Part shown: positions 7,997-15,598 of the stretch, piece by piece | Layout: each line of letters starts with the position of its first letter | How positions within the stretch are numbered: the stretch's first letter is position 1 | DNA from: Candidatus Metaruminococcus caecorum | GTDB taxonomy: Bacteria > Bacillota > Clostridia > Oscillospirales > Ruminococcaceae | Length of the DNA stretch: 64,000 bases | Reading direction: 5' to 3' | Assembly: GCA_904420045.1 (NCBI GenBank) | Contig: CAJFTY010000028.1 | Coordinates: 24,915 to 88,914 of the forward strand | Made by a program: the position numbers and the translations under genes | Notes under the pieces: generated by a model | The model's database searches: none | What the model saw: only the letters and a program-made list of their open reading frames with translations | What the model was told of the DNA's origin: nothing

Positions 7997-9661
7997 GTGT
8001 ATCTGGCTCTTTACCGTAAGTACCGGCCTTTGATTTTTGACGACGTGATCTCCCAGCCACATATCACTATCCCGCTGAAAAACCAGGTCAAGTTAAACCG
8101 CTGCGCGCATGCTTACCTGTTTACCGGCTCCCGCGGGACGGGAAAGACCACCTGCAGCAAAATCCTGGCTAAGGCGGTCAACTGCCTGCACCCGGTGGAC
8201 GGCAACCCCTGCCTGGAATGCGAAGTCTGTAAGGGGATTGAAGACGGTTCGATCCTGGACGTAGTGGAAATTGACGCCGCCAGCAACAACGGTGTGGACA
8301 GCATCCGGGAGCTTCGGGAGGAAGCAAACTTCACCCCCGCAGTGTGCCGGTACCGGGTTTACATCATCGACGAGGCTCATATGCTCAGCACCGGGGCGTT
8401 CAACGCCCTGCTCAAGATTATGGAGGAGCCTCCTTCCCACGTGATCTTTATTCTGGCCACTACCGAGGTCCACAAGGTGCCCGCCACCATTTTGTCCCGC
8501 TGCCAGCGGTACGACTTCCGCCGGATTTTAAGCGAGGACATTGCCGCCCGGCTTCAATATGTGGCAAAGCTCGAACAGCTTTCCTTGACTGATGATGGCG
8601 CTCAACTGATCGCCAAACTGTCCGACGGCGGCATGCGGGACGCTTTGTCCCTTCTGGACCAGTGCGCGTCGGCCTCCCAGACCATTGACGGGGAGGCGGT
8701 TGGCGCGGCGGCGGGGCTGGCCGGACGGGACTATCTGTTTAAGCTGTCCGGAGCCGTTTTGCAAAAAGACGCCGCCGCCGCTATGGCGCTGATCGACGAG
8801 CTCCACGGCAAGATGAGCGATTTGAGCCGCCTTTGCGACGAACTGATTGCCCACTACCGCAACCTGATGATCGCCAAAACCGTGCGGGAACCCGGGGCGC
8901 TGATTGTCTGTCCCCCGGCGGAGCTCACCGATCTGCAAGAGACCGCCAAAGGCTACGCCCTCAACGGGATTTTACACGCCCTGACTGTTTTGCAGGACTG
9001 CGCCGCCCGGCTGGGACGAGTGTCCTCCAAGCGGCTGGAGCTGGAAATGGCCCTGCTGCGGCTGTGCTCGAAAGAGGAATCCACCGGCGCGCCGTCCGCC
9101 TCCGATCCGGGCCTGGCCGCCCGGATCGAACGGCTGGAGCAGGCCGTCGCTTCCCTGCTAAACGCTCCACCACAGCGGGTCGAGCGCGCCGCGCTTTCCT
9201 CCGACGCTCCTCCCCCGCCCATGGAGGTTCCTCCGGCGGTTTCATCACAGCCTCAAGCTCCCCTGGCGGGCTCAAAGCCCTTAAAAACCGAGGTGGACTG
9301 GAGCAAGCTGGCCCCGCTGTCCTGCTGGACAGAAATCCTCAAAAAACTGGGTACCGACGATCCGCCGCTGAGTGGAATTTTGTTCGGCTCTCAGGCCTAT
9401 GAGCTGGAGGATATCCTGTTTATCGACTCCCCCAACAAGATGTTTGCAAAGCTGTTAAAACAAGAGGGCTGTGCCCAGCGGCTGGGCGAGACAATTTTTA
9501 AGCAGACGGGGAAAAAATACCGCATCCGCCTGCGCAGCGGCGGAAAAGGCAGCGCCGGAGCTCCCGGCGCCGCCCAAAAGCAAGAATCCCAGCCTGATCC
9601 GCTGGACGCTTTGGCGGCTGCCGCCAGAGAATCCGGCGCTCAGGTGAATATAAAAGAATAA
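7997..9661 (+). CDS. dnaX: DNA polymerase III subunit gamma/tau
   Basis: Clamp-loader ATPase of the replisome. The 554-aa protein has Walker A GSRGTGKTT (about residue 39-47), a zinc module C-x8-C-x2-C-x2-C (CLHPVDGNPCLECEVC), Walker B with DEAH, and the SRC sensor LSRCQRYDF. Domain III follows, then a proline-rich linker and a tau-like C-terminal domain. The start is GTG at 7997, nine bases behind AAAGGAGG. It heads the dnaX-ybaB-recR operon. I see no obvious frameshift slippery site at the tau region, but this was checked only by eye. Confidence 0.96.
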   Translation: MYLALYRKYRPLIFDDVISQPHITIPLKNQVKLNRCAHAYLFTGSRGTGKTTCSKILAKAVNCLHPVDGNPCLECEVCKGIEDGSILDVVEIDAASNNGVDSIRELREEANFTPAVCRYRVYIIDEAHMLSTGAFNALLKIMEEPPSHVIFILATTEVHKVPATILSRCQRYDFRRILSEDIAARLQYVAKLEQLSLTDDGAQLIAKLSDGGMRDALSLLDQCASASQTIDGEAVGAAAGLAGRDYLFKLSGAVLQKDAAAAMALIDELHGKMSDLSRLCDELIAHYRNLMIAKTVREPGALIVCPPAELTDLQETAKGYALNGILHALTVLQDCAARLGRVSSKRLELEMALLRLCSKEESTGAPSASDPGLAARIERLEQAVASLLNAPPQRVERAALSSDAPPPPMEVPPAVSSQPQAPLAGSKPLKTEVDWSKLAPLSCWTEILKKLGTDDPPLSGILFGSQAYELEDILFIDSPNKMFAKLLKQEGCAQRLGETIFKQTGKKYRIRLRSGGKGSAGAPGAAQKQESQPDPLDALAAAARESGAQVNIKE

Positions 9662-9706
9662 AAAACGGCCGGCGGTATGAATCCCCGGCCGGGAAGGATG
9701 ATTGAA

Positions 9707-10054
9707 ATGAAAGCGAGATTACCCAAAGGCATGGGCGGCGGCCCCAGCAATATGAGCAGCATGCTCAAGCAGGCTCAAAAAATGCAGGAAGACATGCAGA
9801 AAGCCCAGGAAGAACTGGAGCAGAAGGAGTTTCGCACCAGCGTGGGCGGCGGTGCGGTAGAAGCCGTAATCTCCGGCAAAAAGGAAGTCAAAGAGCTCAC
9901 CATTAAACCCGAAGTCGTAGATCCAGAGGATGTGGAAATGCTCCAGGACTTAATCATGAGCGCCATTAACGAGGGGCTCCGCCAGGTGGAGGAAGTTTCT
10001 GCGGACGAGATGACCAAGATCACCGGGGGCATGAACATTCCCGGATTGTTTTAA
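9707..10054 (+). CDS. YbaB/EbfC family nucleoid-associated protein
   Basis: A 115-aa DNA-binding protein of the YbaB/EbfC family, which coats DNA as a dimer. The glycine- and methionine-rich N-terminus ([19 protein letters not shown]) leads into a helical segment and then the [20 protein letters not shown] beta-hairpin typical of the family. I place the start at ATG 9707, with GGAAGG nine bases upstream, rather than 9677. It lies between dnaX and recR, as in most Firmicutes. Confidence 0.93.
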   Translation: MKARLPKGMGGGPSNMSSMLKQAQKMQEDMQKAQEELEQKEFRTSVGGGAVEAVISGKKEVKELTIKPEVVDPEDVEMLQDLIMSAINEGLRQVEEVSADEMTKITGGMNIPGLF

Positions 10055-10059
10055 ATACT

Positions 10060-10659
10060 ATGAAATATAACGCGGTTGCATTAACGCAGTTGATTGAACA
10101 GTTTGCTTCGCTGCCTGGAATCGGGATGAAAACCGCCCAGCGGCTTGCCTATCATGTGTTAAGCATGACAAACGAGCAGGCTAAGGCGTTTTCCGATGCA
10201 GTGCTCAAAGCGCATGAGACGATTAAAAACTGCCGGATCTGTCAAAACTTCACCGACGAAGAAACCTGTCCGATCTGCGGAGATACCGGCCGGGACCGTT
10301 CTATTATCTGTGTGGTGGAAAGCCCCAAGGATGTAGATGCGTTCGAGCGCACCCGGGAGTACAACGGGCTGTATCACGTACTGCACGGCCTGATTTCCCC
10401 CATGGATGGGATTGGTCCGGAACAGCTTTATGTCAAAGAGCTGCTGACCCGGGTGGCCGGCGACGAGGTCAAAGAGGTGGTTATGGCCACCAACCCCACA
10501 GTGGAGGGCGAAGCCACGGCGGTCTATCTTGCAAGGCTGTTAAAGCCGCTGGGCGTCAAGGTGTCCAGGCTTGCGTACGGCATCCCGGTGGGAGCCGATC
10601 TGGAATACGCCGACGAAGTGACCTTGTTTAAAGCCCTGGAAAACCGAAATGAAATTTAA
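10060..10659 (+). CDS. recR: Recombination mediator RecR
   Basis: Acts with RecF and RecO to load RecA at gaps. The 199-aa product has the N-terminal helix-hairpin-helix [13 protein letters not shown], a four-cysteine zinc finger ([16 protein letters not shown]) and a TOPRIM domain beginning [15 protein letters not shown]. It ends with the conserved [12 protein letters not shown]. The start follows the ybaB stop by five bases with no good ribosome binding site, so translation is probably coupled. Confidence 0.96.
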   Translation: MKYNAVALTQLIEQFASLPGIGMKTAQRLAYHVLSMTNEQAKAFSDAVLKAHETIKNCRICQNFTDEETCPICGDTGRDRSIICVVESPKDVDAFERTREYNGLYHVLHGLISPMDGIGPEQLYVKELLTRVAGDEVKEVVMATNPTVEGEATAVYLARLLKPLGVKVSRLAYGIPVGADLEYADEVTLFKALENRNEI

Positions 10660-10678
10660 TAGATAGGAGATGAAACGG

Positions 10679-11134
10679 ATGGCGGACGCGACCATTGCCG
10701 TAAACCGAAAAGCGCGCCACGATTACTTTGTGGAAGACACCTATGAAGCCGGCATTGAACTGTCCGGCACCGAGATCAAATCCATCCGCCAGGGAGGCGC
10801 CAACTTAAAAGACAGCTGGTGCAACATCACCGGTGGAGAAATCTTTGTGATGAATATGCACATCAGCCCTTACGAAAAAGGGAATATCTTTAACAAAGAT
10901 CCCCTGCGGGTCCGCAAGCTTCTGATGCACAAAAAGGAGATTCACAAGCTGTTTGGCCTGGTCAAACAGGAAAGCTATACGCTAATTCCCCTTTCCCTGT
11001 ATTATAAAGGGAGCCGTGTGAAGCTTTCGGTGGGGCTTTGCAAGGGTAAAAAACTACACGACAAACGCGAGGACGCTGCCCGGCGCGACGCCAAGCGGGA
11101 AATGGACCGGGCCGTGCGGCAACGGCTGCGGTGA
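10679..11134 (+). CDS. smpB: SsrA-binding protein SmpB
   Basis: Binds tmRNA and brings it to stalled ribosomes for trans-translation. In 151 aa the family landmarks are [26 protein letters not shown] near the N-terminus, the OB-fold core, and a basic C-terminal tail ([13 protein letters not shown]) that enters the decoding centre. The start is ATG 10679, with AGGAG nine bases upstream; the track ATG at 10670 directly abuts that site. The tmRNA gene itself lies 0.9 kb downstream on the same strand. Confidence 0.96.
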   Translation: MADATIAVNRKARHDYFVEDTYEAGIELSGTEIKSIRQGGANLKDSWCNITGGEIFVMNMHISPYEKGNIFNKDPLRVRKLLMHKKEIHKLFGLVKQESYTLIPLSLYYKGSRVKLSVGLCKGKKLHDKREDAARRDAKREMDRAVRQRLR

Positions 11135-11147
11135 GGAGGACGTCATT

Positions 11148-11975
11148 ATGATTAGCAAAAAAATCCCCCTGAATATTGACTACAAAGCATTGGGTTATGA
11201 CAACGGAGGCAGTTCCCCCACCCTGTCCACCTATTTATGGGAGGAAAGCCAGGAGATGCCCTGGATGAACAAGCGCCCCGCAGTTTTGGTGTGTCCCGGC
11301 GGCGGATACACCTGCGTTTCCCAGCGGGAGGGCGAGCCCATCGCGCTCAAATACTGTTCGGAAGGTTTCCAGACCTTTTTGCTCCACTACACCGTGATGC
11401 CGGGCAAGTTCCCCTGCGCCCTGCTGGAGGCGGCAAAGGCAATCGCCATGATCCGAGAGCACGCCGAGGAATGGCGGGTGGATCCGGAGAAAATTTTTGT
11501 CTGCGGCTTTTCGGCCGGCGGACATTTGGCGGGAAGCACCGGTGTGTTCTGGGATTCCGAACTTGTAAAAAACGCGCTGGGCGTCACCGGGGAACAAATC
11601 CGTCCCACCGGTATGATTTTAAGCTATGCCGTACTGTCGGCGTTTACTCCTCATCTTCAGTTCTCGTTTCCCAACCTGATGGGCAGTGATTCCCAAAATC
11701 CGGAGGACTACCGGAATGTTTCGCTGGATACCCTGGTAAATCCGGATACGCCGCCTGCTTTTTTGTGGCATACGGTAGACGATGACGTGGTGGACGTGGA
11801 AAACACCATGAACTTCGCTTCTGCCCTGCGCAAAAACGGGATTCAATTTGAAATGCACCTGTATCCTCACGGTCCTCACGGCATGAGTCTTGCCAACGAG
11901 ATCACGCCTCCGGTCTTGACGGATTGCCAAAACTGGATTACAATGTCCGTACGGTGGATCAAAAGCTTTTTATAA
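11148..11975 (+). CDS. Alpha/beta hydrolase, acetyl-esterase/BD-FAE-like
   Basis: A 275-aa cytoplasmic esterase. The oxyanion region reads VCPGGGYT, the nucleophile motif is GFSAGGH, the acidic residue lies in HTVDDDVV and the catalytic His in HGPHGMS. This layout matches acetyl-xylan-esterase-like proteins of polysaccharide degraders. It has a GAGGAGG ribosome binding site and follows smpB by 13 bp, so it is probably co-transcribed, separating smpB from ssrA. The physiological substrate is unknown. Confidence 0.85.
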   Translation: MISKKIPLNIDYKALGYDNGGSSPTLSTYLWEESQEMPWMNKRPAVLVCPGGGYTCVSQREGEPIALKYCSEGFQTFLLHYTVMPGKFPCALLEAAKAIAMIREHAEEWRVDPEKIFVCGFSAGGHLAGSTGVFWDSELVKNALGVTGEQIRPTGMILSYAVLSAFTPHLQFSFPNLMGSDSQNPEDYRNVSLDTLVNPDTPPAFLWHTVDDDVVDVENTMNFASALRKNGIQFEMHLYPHGPHGMSLANEITPPVLTDCQNWITMSVRWIKSFL

Positions 11976-11993
11976 GTTATATGGATAATGATT

Positions 11994-12023
11994 GGAAAGG
12001 AACCTTTGGTGGGGTTCCTTTCC
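11994..12023 (+). terminator. Probable terminator of the smpB-esterase transcript
   Basis: Perfect 11-bp stem GGAAAGGAACC / GGTTCCTTTCC with an 8-nt loop. The following GAATACCGTTTTA is only weakly T-rich, so the call is tentative. Confidence 0.5.
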
Positions 12024-12056
12024 GAATACCGTTTTACTTCCCTTCCCTATTTTTAT

Positions 12057-12417
12057 GGGGGCGTAAAGGTTTCGACGGGGATTATGAACGGCCGCAAGCG
12101 AGTAGAGCGGGCGAAAGCTCTTAAAACGTCGCACTTAAAATTAAACGCAAACAAAAACACGAACGCTAATTTAGCATACGCTGCTTAGTTTAAGCAGCTC
12201 GTTCGCTTAAGAGGGACCACGGGCTTAAGCGGGCGTCTTATTTAGTGGTGAACATTTTCCGCCGACGCCTCTGAGCGGAAAAGGAACGAGAGGCTACCCA
12301 CCTCGCCAGCCTGTCAGCCGGCGGGCGGGATGGGGAATTTGAATAGACGGACTGCACTCGGAGAAAACGGTCGGAACTGATTTTCGGACGCGGGTTCGAC
12401 TCCCGCCGCCTCCACCA
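12057..12417 (+). ncRNA. ssrA: Transfer-messenger RNA (tmRNA), tag peptide ANKNTNANLAYAA
   Basis: The 5' GGGGGCG pairs with 3' CGCCTCC before ACCA, closing the acceptor stem with one G-U pair. The conserved 5' segment GGTTTCGACGGGG and the 3' T-arm GGGTTCGACTCCC are both present. The resume codon GCA at 12147 opens the frame A-N-K-N-T-N-A-N-L-A-Y-A-A-stop (12147-12188), ending in the usual YAA degradation signal. The mature RNA is about 361 nt, and CCA is encoded (12415-12417). The protein-like ORFs the track shows across it are artefacts. Confidence 0.97.
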
Positions 12418-12421
12418 TGAT

Positions 12422-12462
12422 AAACACCGATAAACGAAAAGTTTATCGGTGTTTTGTTTTTT
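12422..12462 (+). terminator. tmRNA terminator
   Basis: Stem AAACACCGATAAAC / GTTTATCGGTGTTT (14 bp) with a short loop, then TTGTTTTTT. It begins five bases after the encoded CCA. Confidence 0.92.
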
Positions 12463-12570
12463 AAGTACACGCAAAAGTACACACTTTTTCTTTTATGCGT
12501 CCCCAAAGCAAACAGGGCAAGCCGTTAAGCCTATCGCGTCCCCTTTGCGGGCGGGCACCGAGGCAAATGC

Positions 12571-12609
12571 AACAAAAGCCGGTGAGGATGAACCCCACCG
12601 GCTTTTGTT
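12571..12609. terminator. Bidirectional terminator hairpin
   Basis: Perfect 14-bp stem AACAAAAGCCGGTG / CACCGGCTTTTGTT with T-rich ends on both strands. No intact gene ends directly at it, so it may be the remnant of a lost gene. Confidence 0.7.
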
Positions 12610-12616
12610 ATAGCTC

Positions 12617-12658
12617 CTATACTTTAAATATCTAATATTGTAAATAGTGAAAGTATAG
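12617..12658. promoter_or_regulatory. Inverted repeat, candidate XRE operator
   Basis: CTATACTTT (12617-12625) and AAAGTATAG (12650-12658) are perfect 9-bp inverted arms 24 bp apart. The right arm overlaps the spacer of the candidate promoter of the downstream XRE gene. Assignment as an operator is inference. Confidence 0.4.
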
Positions 12659-12665
12659 CTATATA
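12638..12665 (+). promoter_or_regulatory. Candidate promoter of the first XRE gene
   Basis: TTGTAA (12638-12643), 16 bp spacer, TATATA (12660-12665). It overlaps the CTATACTTT/AAAGTATAG dyad, as expected for an autoregulated repressor. Confidence 0.4.
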
Positions 12666-12707
12666 CCATATATTTTTTACGAATAGAACCATATTTGTGT
12701 CTCGTAC

Positions 12708-12740
12708 TGCACATGATTGTTCCTTATTCGAACATGTGCA
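12708..12740. promoter_or_regulatory. Second dyad upstream of the XRE gene
   Basis: TGCACATG (12708-12715) and CATGTGCA (12733-12740) are perfect inverted arms, with a nested TGTTC/GAACA pair inside. It may be a transcript hairpin or an operator. Confidence 0.35.
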
Positions 12741-12801
12741 ATCTGTTTCCTGTTCAGCACTCTGCTTCCTGCGATACAGTGTTCGCAGGAGGTGGAACTA
12801 T

Positions 12802-13023
12802 ATGACGATTGAAGAAGCATTTTCAAAAGCACTGAAAAAAGCAAGGAAAGAGATGGGAATCACCCAGCAGCTCGCCGCAGAGCTCTGCAAGCTCAGCGTC
12901 AGGGAATATGGCAACATCGAACGGGGAACTTCCAAGCCCGGTATGGACACCATCATTCAAATCTACAACGTGTTCGGCGTGAGCATTTACGAATTCGAAG
13001 CAGAGCTCCCGGACAAAGAATAA
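12802..13023 (+). CDS. Small XRE-family HTH regulator, copy 1
   Basis: A 73-aa protein that is almost entirely a Cro/CI-type helix-turn-helix. The DNA-reading region is GITQQLAAELCKLSVREYGNIERGTSKP. ATG 12802 has AGGAGGT eight bases upstream; the longer track ORF lacks one. The second XRE gene 270 bp downstream is a clear paralogue, sharing KARKxxGxxQQxAAELxKxSVRxxGNIERG and an identical C-terminal ELPDKE. It has its own terminator. The regulated genes are not known; the palindromes upstream suggest autoregulation. Confidence 0.8.
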   Translation: MTIEEAFSKALKKARKEMGITQQLAAELCKLSVREYGNIERGTSKPGMDTIIQIYNVFGVSIYEFEAELPDKE

Positions 13024-13030
13024 CCCTCAG

Positions 13031-13056
13031 GCCCTTCCATACGGAAGGGCTTTTTT
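13031..13056 (+). terminator. Terminator of XRE copy 1
   Basis: GCCCTTCC / GGAAGGGC stem, ATAC loop, followed by TTTTTT. Eight bases after the stop codon. Confidence 0.92.
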
Positions 13057-13112
13057 GTGATGAATATAAACAACGTTATGAACTGAACGCTGTTTGAAAT
13101 TACAGGTATCCT

Positions 13113-13136
13113 CAACAATACTTTTTAATATTGTTG
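13113..13136. repeat. Inverted repeat upstream of XRE copy 2
   Basis: CAACAATA (13113-13120) and TATTGTTG (13129-13136), perfect 8-bp arms with an 8-bp spacer. The right arm runs directly into the first TTGTCACAA palindrome. Confidence 0.5.
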
Positions 13137-13206
13137 TCACAAAACTTAATTCTGTTGAATCATATTTTATAGGATTATAGCATTTTTTGAATATGGATTG
13201 TCACAA
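13134..13206. promoter_or_regulatory. Two TTGTCACAA palindromes, candidate operator sites
   Basis: The 9-bp palindrome TTGTCACAA occurs at 13134-13142 and again at 13198-13206, 64 bp (about six helical turns) apart. Both are upstream of the second XRE gene in AT-rich sequence. Use as operators is inferred from position and symmetry. Confidence 0.4.
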
Positions 13207-13294
13207 CTATTTGTTTTCTTTGTGAACATCAAATCTTAATTATTTATAATTTTATTTCCTGTTTTATAGTAATAAAAAGGAGGGGAGAATTTTT

Positions 13295-13516
13295 ATGGAA
13301 CTAAAAAATGAAATTGGCAAACGATTAAAGCATGCTAGAAAAAAGAGAGGTCTTAGTCAGCAAACAGCGGCGGAACTCAGCAAGATCAGCGTCCGACAAT
13401 TCGGTAACATCGAAAGAGGTGTGTGTATTCCCGTTCCGGACACTTTGATCCGGATTTATAAAATGTTTGACATTAGCATTTACGACTTACAAACAGAACT
13501 TCCAGACAAAGAATAA
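13295..13516 (+). CDS. Small XRE-family HTH regulator, copy 2
   Basis: A 73-aa helix-turn-helix protein, same length as copy 1 and aligned end to end with it. The HTH core reads GLSQQTAAELSKISVRQFGNIERGVCIP and the C-terminus is again ELPDKE. It begins at ATG 13295 behind a long purine ribosome binding site (AGGAGGGGAG). The flanking DNA is visibly more AT-rich than the neighbouring core genes, which hints at acquired DNA. Target genes are unknown. A possible regulated neighbour is the MATE pump 0.5 kb downstream, but nothing in the sequence proves it. Confidence 0.78.
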   Translation: MELKNEIGKRLKHARKKRGLSQQTAAELSKISVRQFGNIERGVCIPVPDTLIRIYKMFDISIYDLQTELPDKE

Positions 13517-13566
13517 CATCTAAAAACAGAAAAACAATGTTTCTCAGGTAATTTAAATTATCATTT

Positions 13567-13610
13567 GAAAGGCGCCCCGAAAAACCGTTGGCTTTTCGGG
13601 GCGCCTTTTT
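13567..13610. terminator. Bidirectional terminator after XRE copy 2
   Basis: 13-bp perfect stem GGCGCCCCGAAAA / TTTTCGGGGCGCC flanked by AAA and TTTTT, so it can work on both strands. It would also terminate the leftward 59-aa ORF. Confidence 0.88.
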
Positions 13611-13706
13611 CCCTTCTGCAAACTTTTCTCACAAGAAGCTTTGCATTTCTGAAAAGGGGAACCAATCATTTACATGCCAGAATGACGTGGGATCCATATG
13701 CCTGGT

Positions 13707-13886
13707 TTAATCGTGAATTGGAACCTCCACCTTCAGTTCCCTGGCTATTTCTTTTACCATCATCCTCATTAATCCAGCAACAGTCGCTGTATTAAAATAG
13801 GGTTGCCCAAAATGAACGCTTGCCTTCTCTGAAAGGGTCTGCACATGTTTTGTGAGCATATCTGTTGCCTGTTTTAATATGGACAT
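13707..13886 (-). CDS. Unrecognised 59-aa ORF
   Basis: Too short for the ORF track. It reads MSILKQATDMLTKHVQTL and continues to KVEVPIHD before TAA. AAAGGA lies just before the ATG. The composition is protein-like, amphipathic and helical, with a methionine-rich VAGLMRMMVKE segment. I recognise no family. It ends toward the bidirectional terminator at 13567-13610. Its start codon lies within the -35 region of the rightward MATE promoter, so the two genes could interfere with each other. It may be a real small protein or a fragment of a lost gene. Confidence 0.4.
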   Translation of the reverse strand: MSILKQATDMLTKHVQTLSEKASVHFGQPYFNTATVAGLMRMMVKEIARELKVEVPIHD

Positions 13887-13999
13887 TTTCCTTTGGGGCT
13901 ATTATAATAAAAAAGCACGTCGAAAAATGGGGCATAAAATAGCACATGCGGTACAATTGCAGATCTAAATAAATGCTCTATGGACGGCCAAAATGAACG
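13807..13999. repeat. Direct repeat CCAAAATGAACG, two copies
   Basis: The 12-mer CCAAAATGAACG occurs at 13807-13818 and 13988-13999, on either side of the MATE promoter. The second copy is 22 bp before the MATE start codon. It may be a regulator site or chance. Confidence 0.4.
13880..13908 (+). promoter_or_regulatory. Promoter for the MATE transporter
   Basis: TGGACA (13880-13885), 17 bp spacer, perfect TATAAT (13903-13908). The 5' leader before ATG 14022 is about 105 nt. Confidence 0.75.
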
Positions 14000-14021
14000 T
14001 TCTTAAACAAAGAGGAAGCTT

Positions 14022-15398
14022 ATGCGGCAGGAAAATAACCTAGGAAAAGATCCGATTGGCAAACTTGTAGTGCGGATCGCACTCCCCAGTATGCTGGCGC
14101 AATTTGTAAATGTGTTATACAGCATTGTTGATCGAATGTATATTGGAAATATTGCGGATGTAGGCGAGTTGGCCCTTGCCGGTGTGGGCGTATGCGGGCC
14201 GGTCATCACACTCATTAGTTCTGTGGCATCGCTGATCGGAATCGGAGGAGCTCCTCTGATGAGCATCCGGTTGGGCGAAAAAAACCTGCCAAAAGCAAAG
14301 GCGATTTTAGCCAATTCCTTTCTTATGCTCTGTGTGCTTTCGCTGCTTTTAACCGTCGGTCTGTTTTTTATCAAGCGGCCGATGCTCCTGTTTTTTGGCG
14401 CGAGCCAGGCCACGATTTCCTTTGCAAACCAGTATTTTTCCGTTTACCTGATCGGAACGCTGTTTGCTTTGCTCGCCACTGGTATGAACCAGTTTATTAT
14501 CTGCCAGGGCTTTGCAAAAATCGCCATGTTTTCCGTTGTTATAGGTGCCGTTTCCAATATTGTGTTGGATCCCCTCTTTATTTTTGTTTTTCACCTGGGA
14601 GTTTCCGGCGCTGCCATTGCAACGGTATTGTCCCAGCTGGCCAGCTGCTGCTTTGTACTCGCTTTTCTTTTTGGACAGCGCCCTATGGTATCCATTGGCT
14701 TTGGCGGATACAGTTGGAAGATTATGCGCAGGATCCTCGCAGTCGGATTTACGCCGTTTGCCATTATCGCAGCGGATAATGTGATGATTATCGCAATGAA
14801 TATGATTCTTCAGCGGTACGGCGGCCATACACAGGGGGATCTTTTGGTCACCTGCGCCACCATCGCCCAAAGTTTCATGTTGATCGTCACCATGCCGCTG
14901 GGCGGAATCACCGGCGGTACCCAGGCAATTCTGGGATTTAATTACGGAGCCCGCCAGGTGGACCGGGTAAAAGCGGCCCAGCGGAAAATCTTTCTGCTCT
15001 GTTTGATTTACACCGCGTGTATGACTGCCGCCGCCTGGCTTTGCGGGCAGTGGTTTGTGCGTCTGTTCACAAACGACGCAGTTGTGATGGAAAAAGCGCT
15101 GTGGGCGATCCGCGTGTGCACTCTGTCCCTGCTGCCGCTGGGGTTACAATACGAAATTGTCGATGGATTTACCGCCATCGGTCAGGTGCGTTACTCTCTT
15201 CCCCTGTCGTTTTGGAGAAAGATCACCTATTTTGCCGCGCTGTTTGCTTTCCCGGCGATCTGGGGAGCCCAAGCCGCCTTTTTTGCGGAACCTGTTTCCG
15301 ACTTTTTGGGGCCTTTGGTCTCCATCCTTGTGTATCTGGCAGCGATGAAACGAGTGCTGGAAAAACGGCGGGAACAGCCAGTCGAGAAGGTTGGATGA
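14022..15398 (+). CDS. MATE family efflux transporter
   Basis: A 458-aa multidrug and toxin extrusion antiporter with about twelve hydrophobic helices in two homologous halves. The N-terminus LGKDPIGKLVVRIALPSMLAQFVNVLYSIVDRMYIGNI is typical of the NorM/DinF-like clostridial branch, as is the mid-protein GGITGGTQAILGFNYGA. It would use Na+ or H+ to export cationic compounds. The start has GAGGAAG eight bases upstream. It stands alone between its promoter and a strong hairpin. The substrate is unknown. Confidence 0.92.
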   Translation: MRQENNLGKDPIGKLVVRIALPSMLAQFVNVLYSIVDRMYIGNIADVGELALAGVGVCGPVITLISSVASLIGIGGAPLMSIRLGEKNLPKAKAILANSFLMLCVLSLLLTVGLFFIKRPMLLFFGASQATISFANQYFSVYLIGTLFALLATGMNQFIICQGFAKIAMFSVVIGAVSNIVLDPLFIFVFHLGVSGAAIATVLSQLASCCFVLAFLFGQRPMVSIGFGGYSWKIMRRILAVGFTPFAIIAADNVMIIAMNMILQRYGGHTQGDLLVTCATIAQSFMLIVTMPLGGITGGTQAILGFNYGARQVDRVKAAQRKIFLLCLIYTACMTAAAWLCGQWFVRLFTNDAVVMEKALWAIRVCTLSLLPLGLQYEIVDGFTAIGQVRYSLPLSFWRKITYFAALFAFPAIWGAQAAFFAEPVSDFLGPLVSILVYLAAMKRVLEKRREQPVEKVG

Positions 15399-15480
15399 CC
15401 GGCTTACGCATTTGTCATGCTGGCCAAGCCCCGTCAAATTCATTCGAAGTGGGAAACACACATTGCAAAAACAGGACCAT

Positions 15481-15521
15481 ATGGAAAAAGGACTGGCGAA
15501 ACCCGCCAGTCCTTTTTCCAT
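15481..15521. terminator. Strong hairpin after the MATE gene
   Basis: 18-bp perfect stem ATGGAAAAAGGACTGGCG / CGCCAGTCCTTTTTCCAT with a 5-nt loop. The T-run lies inside the stem, so it may work as a terminator in either direction. Confidence 0.65.
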
Positions 15522-15531
15522 ACTGATTCCA

Positions 15532-15551
15532 CGCCGCCCTGACAGGCGGCG
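15532..15551. repeat. Short GC-rich hairpin
   Basis: CGCCGCC / GGCGGCG, 7-bp perfect stem with a 6-nt loop. It has no T-tract. Confidence 0.5.
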
Positions 15552-15598
15552 ACTTGCCCGGCTTTTACCGGTTTTGCTATAAAACAGATTTCAATCCA

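Larger units (their letters stand above)
12463..12801. other. AT-rich gene-free stretch between tmRNA and first XRE gene
   Basis: The first part contains a repeated AGTACAC motif and sequence with no recognisable gene. Then come a bidirectional terminator, two inverted repeats and a candidate promoter leading into the XRE gene. The 3' end of tmRNA is a common integration site for mobile elements, but I found no integrase and no second copy of the tmRNA end within the window. Confidence 0.45.

Noticed and set aside
11924-12188. Plus-strand ORFs ending in the tag peptide
   Set aside because: Only the last 13 codons are translated, by trans-translation on tmRNA; the rest is RNA gene and upstream DNA.
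12400-12420. tmRNA 3' end as an attachment site
   Set aside because: No duplicate of the tmRNA end and no integrase gene found in the window, so an att site cannot be supported here.
12238-12506. Minus-strand ORFs with GGGGSRTRVR sequences
   Set aside because: This is the well-known false protein made by translating the tmRNA 3' end antisense.
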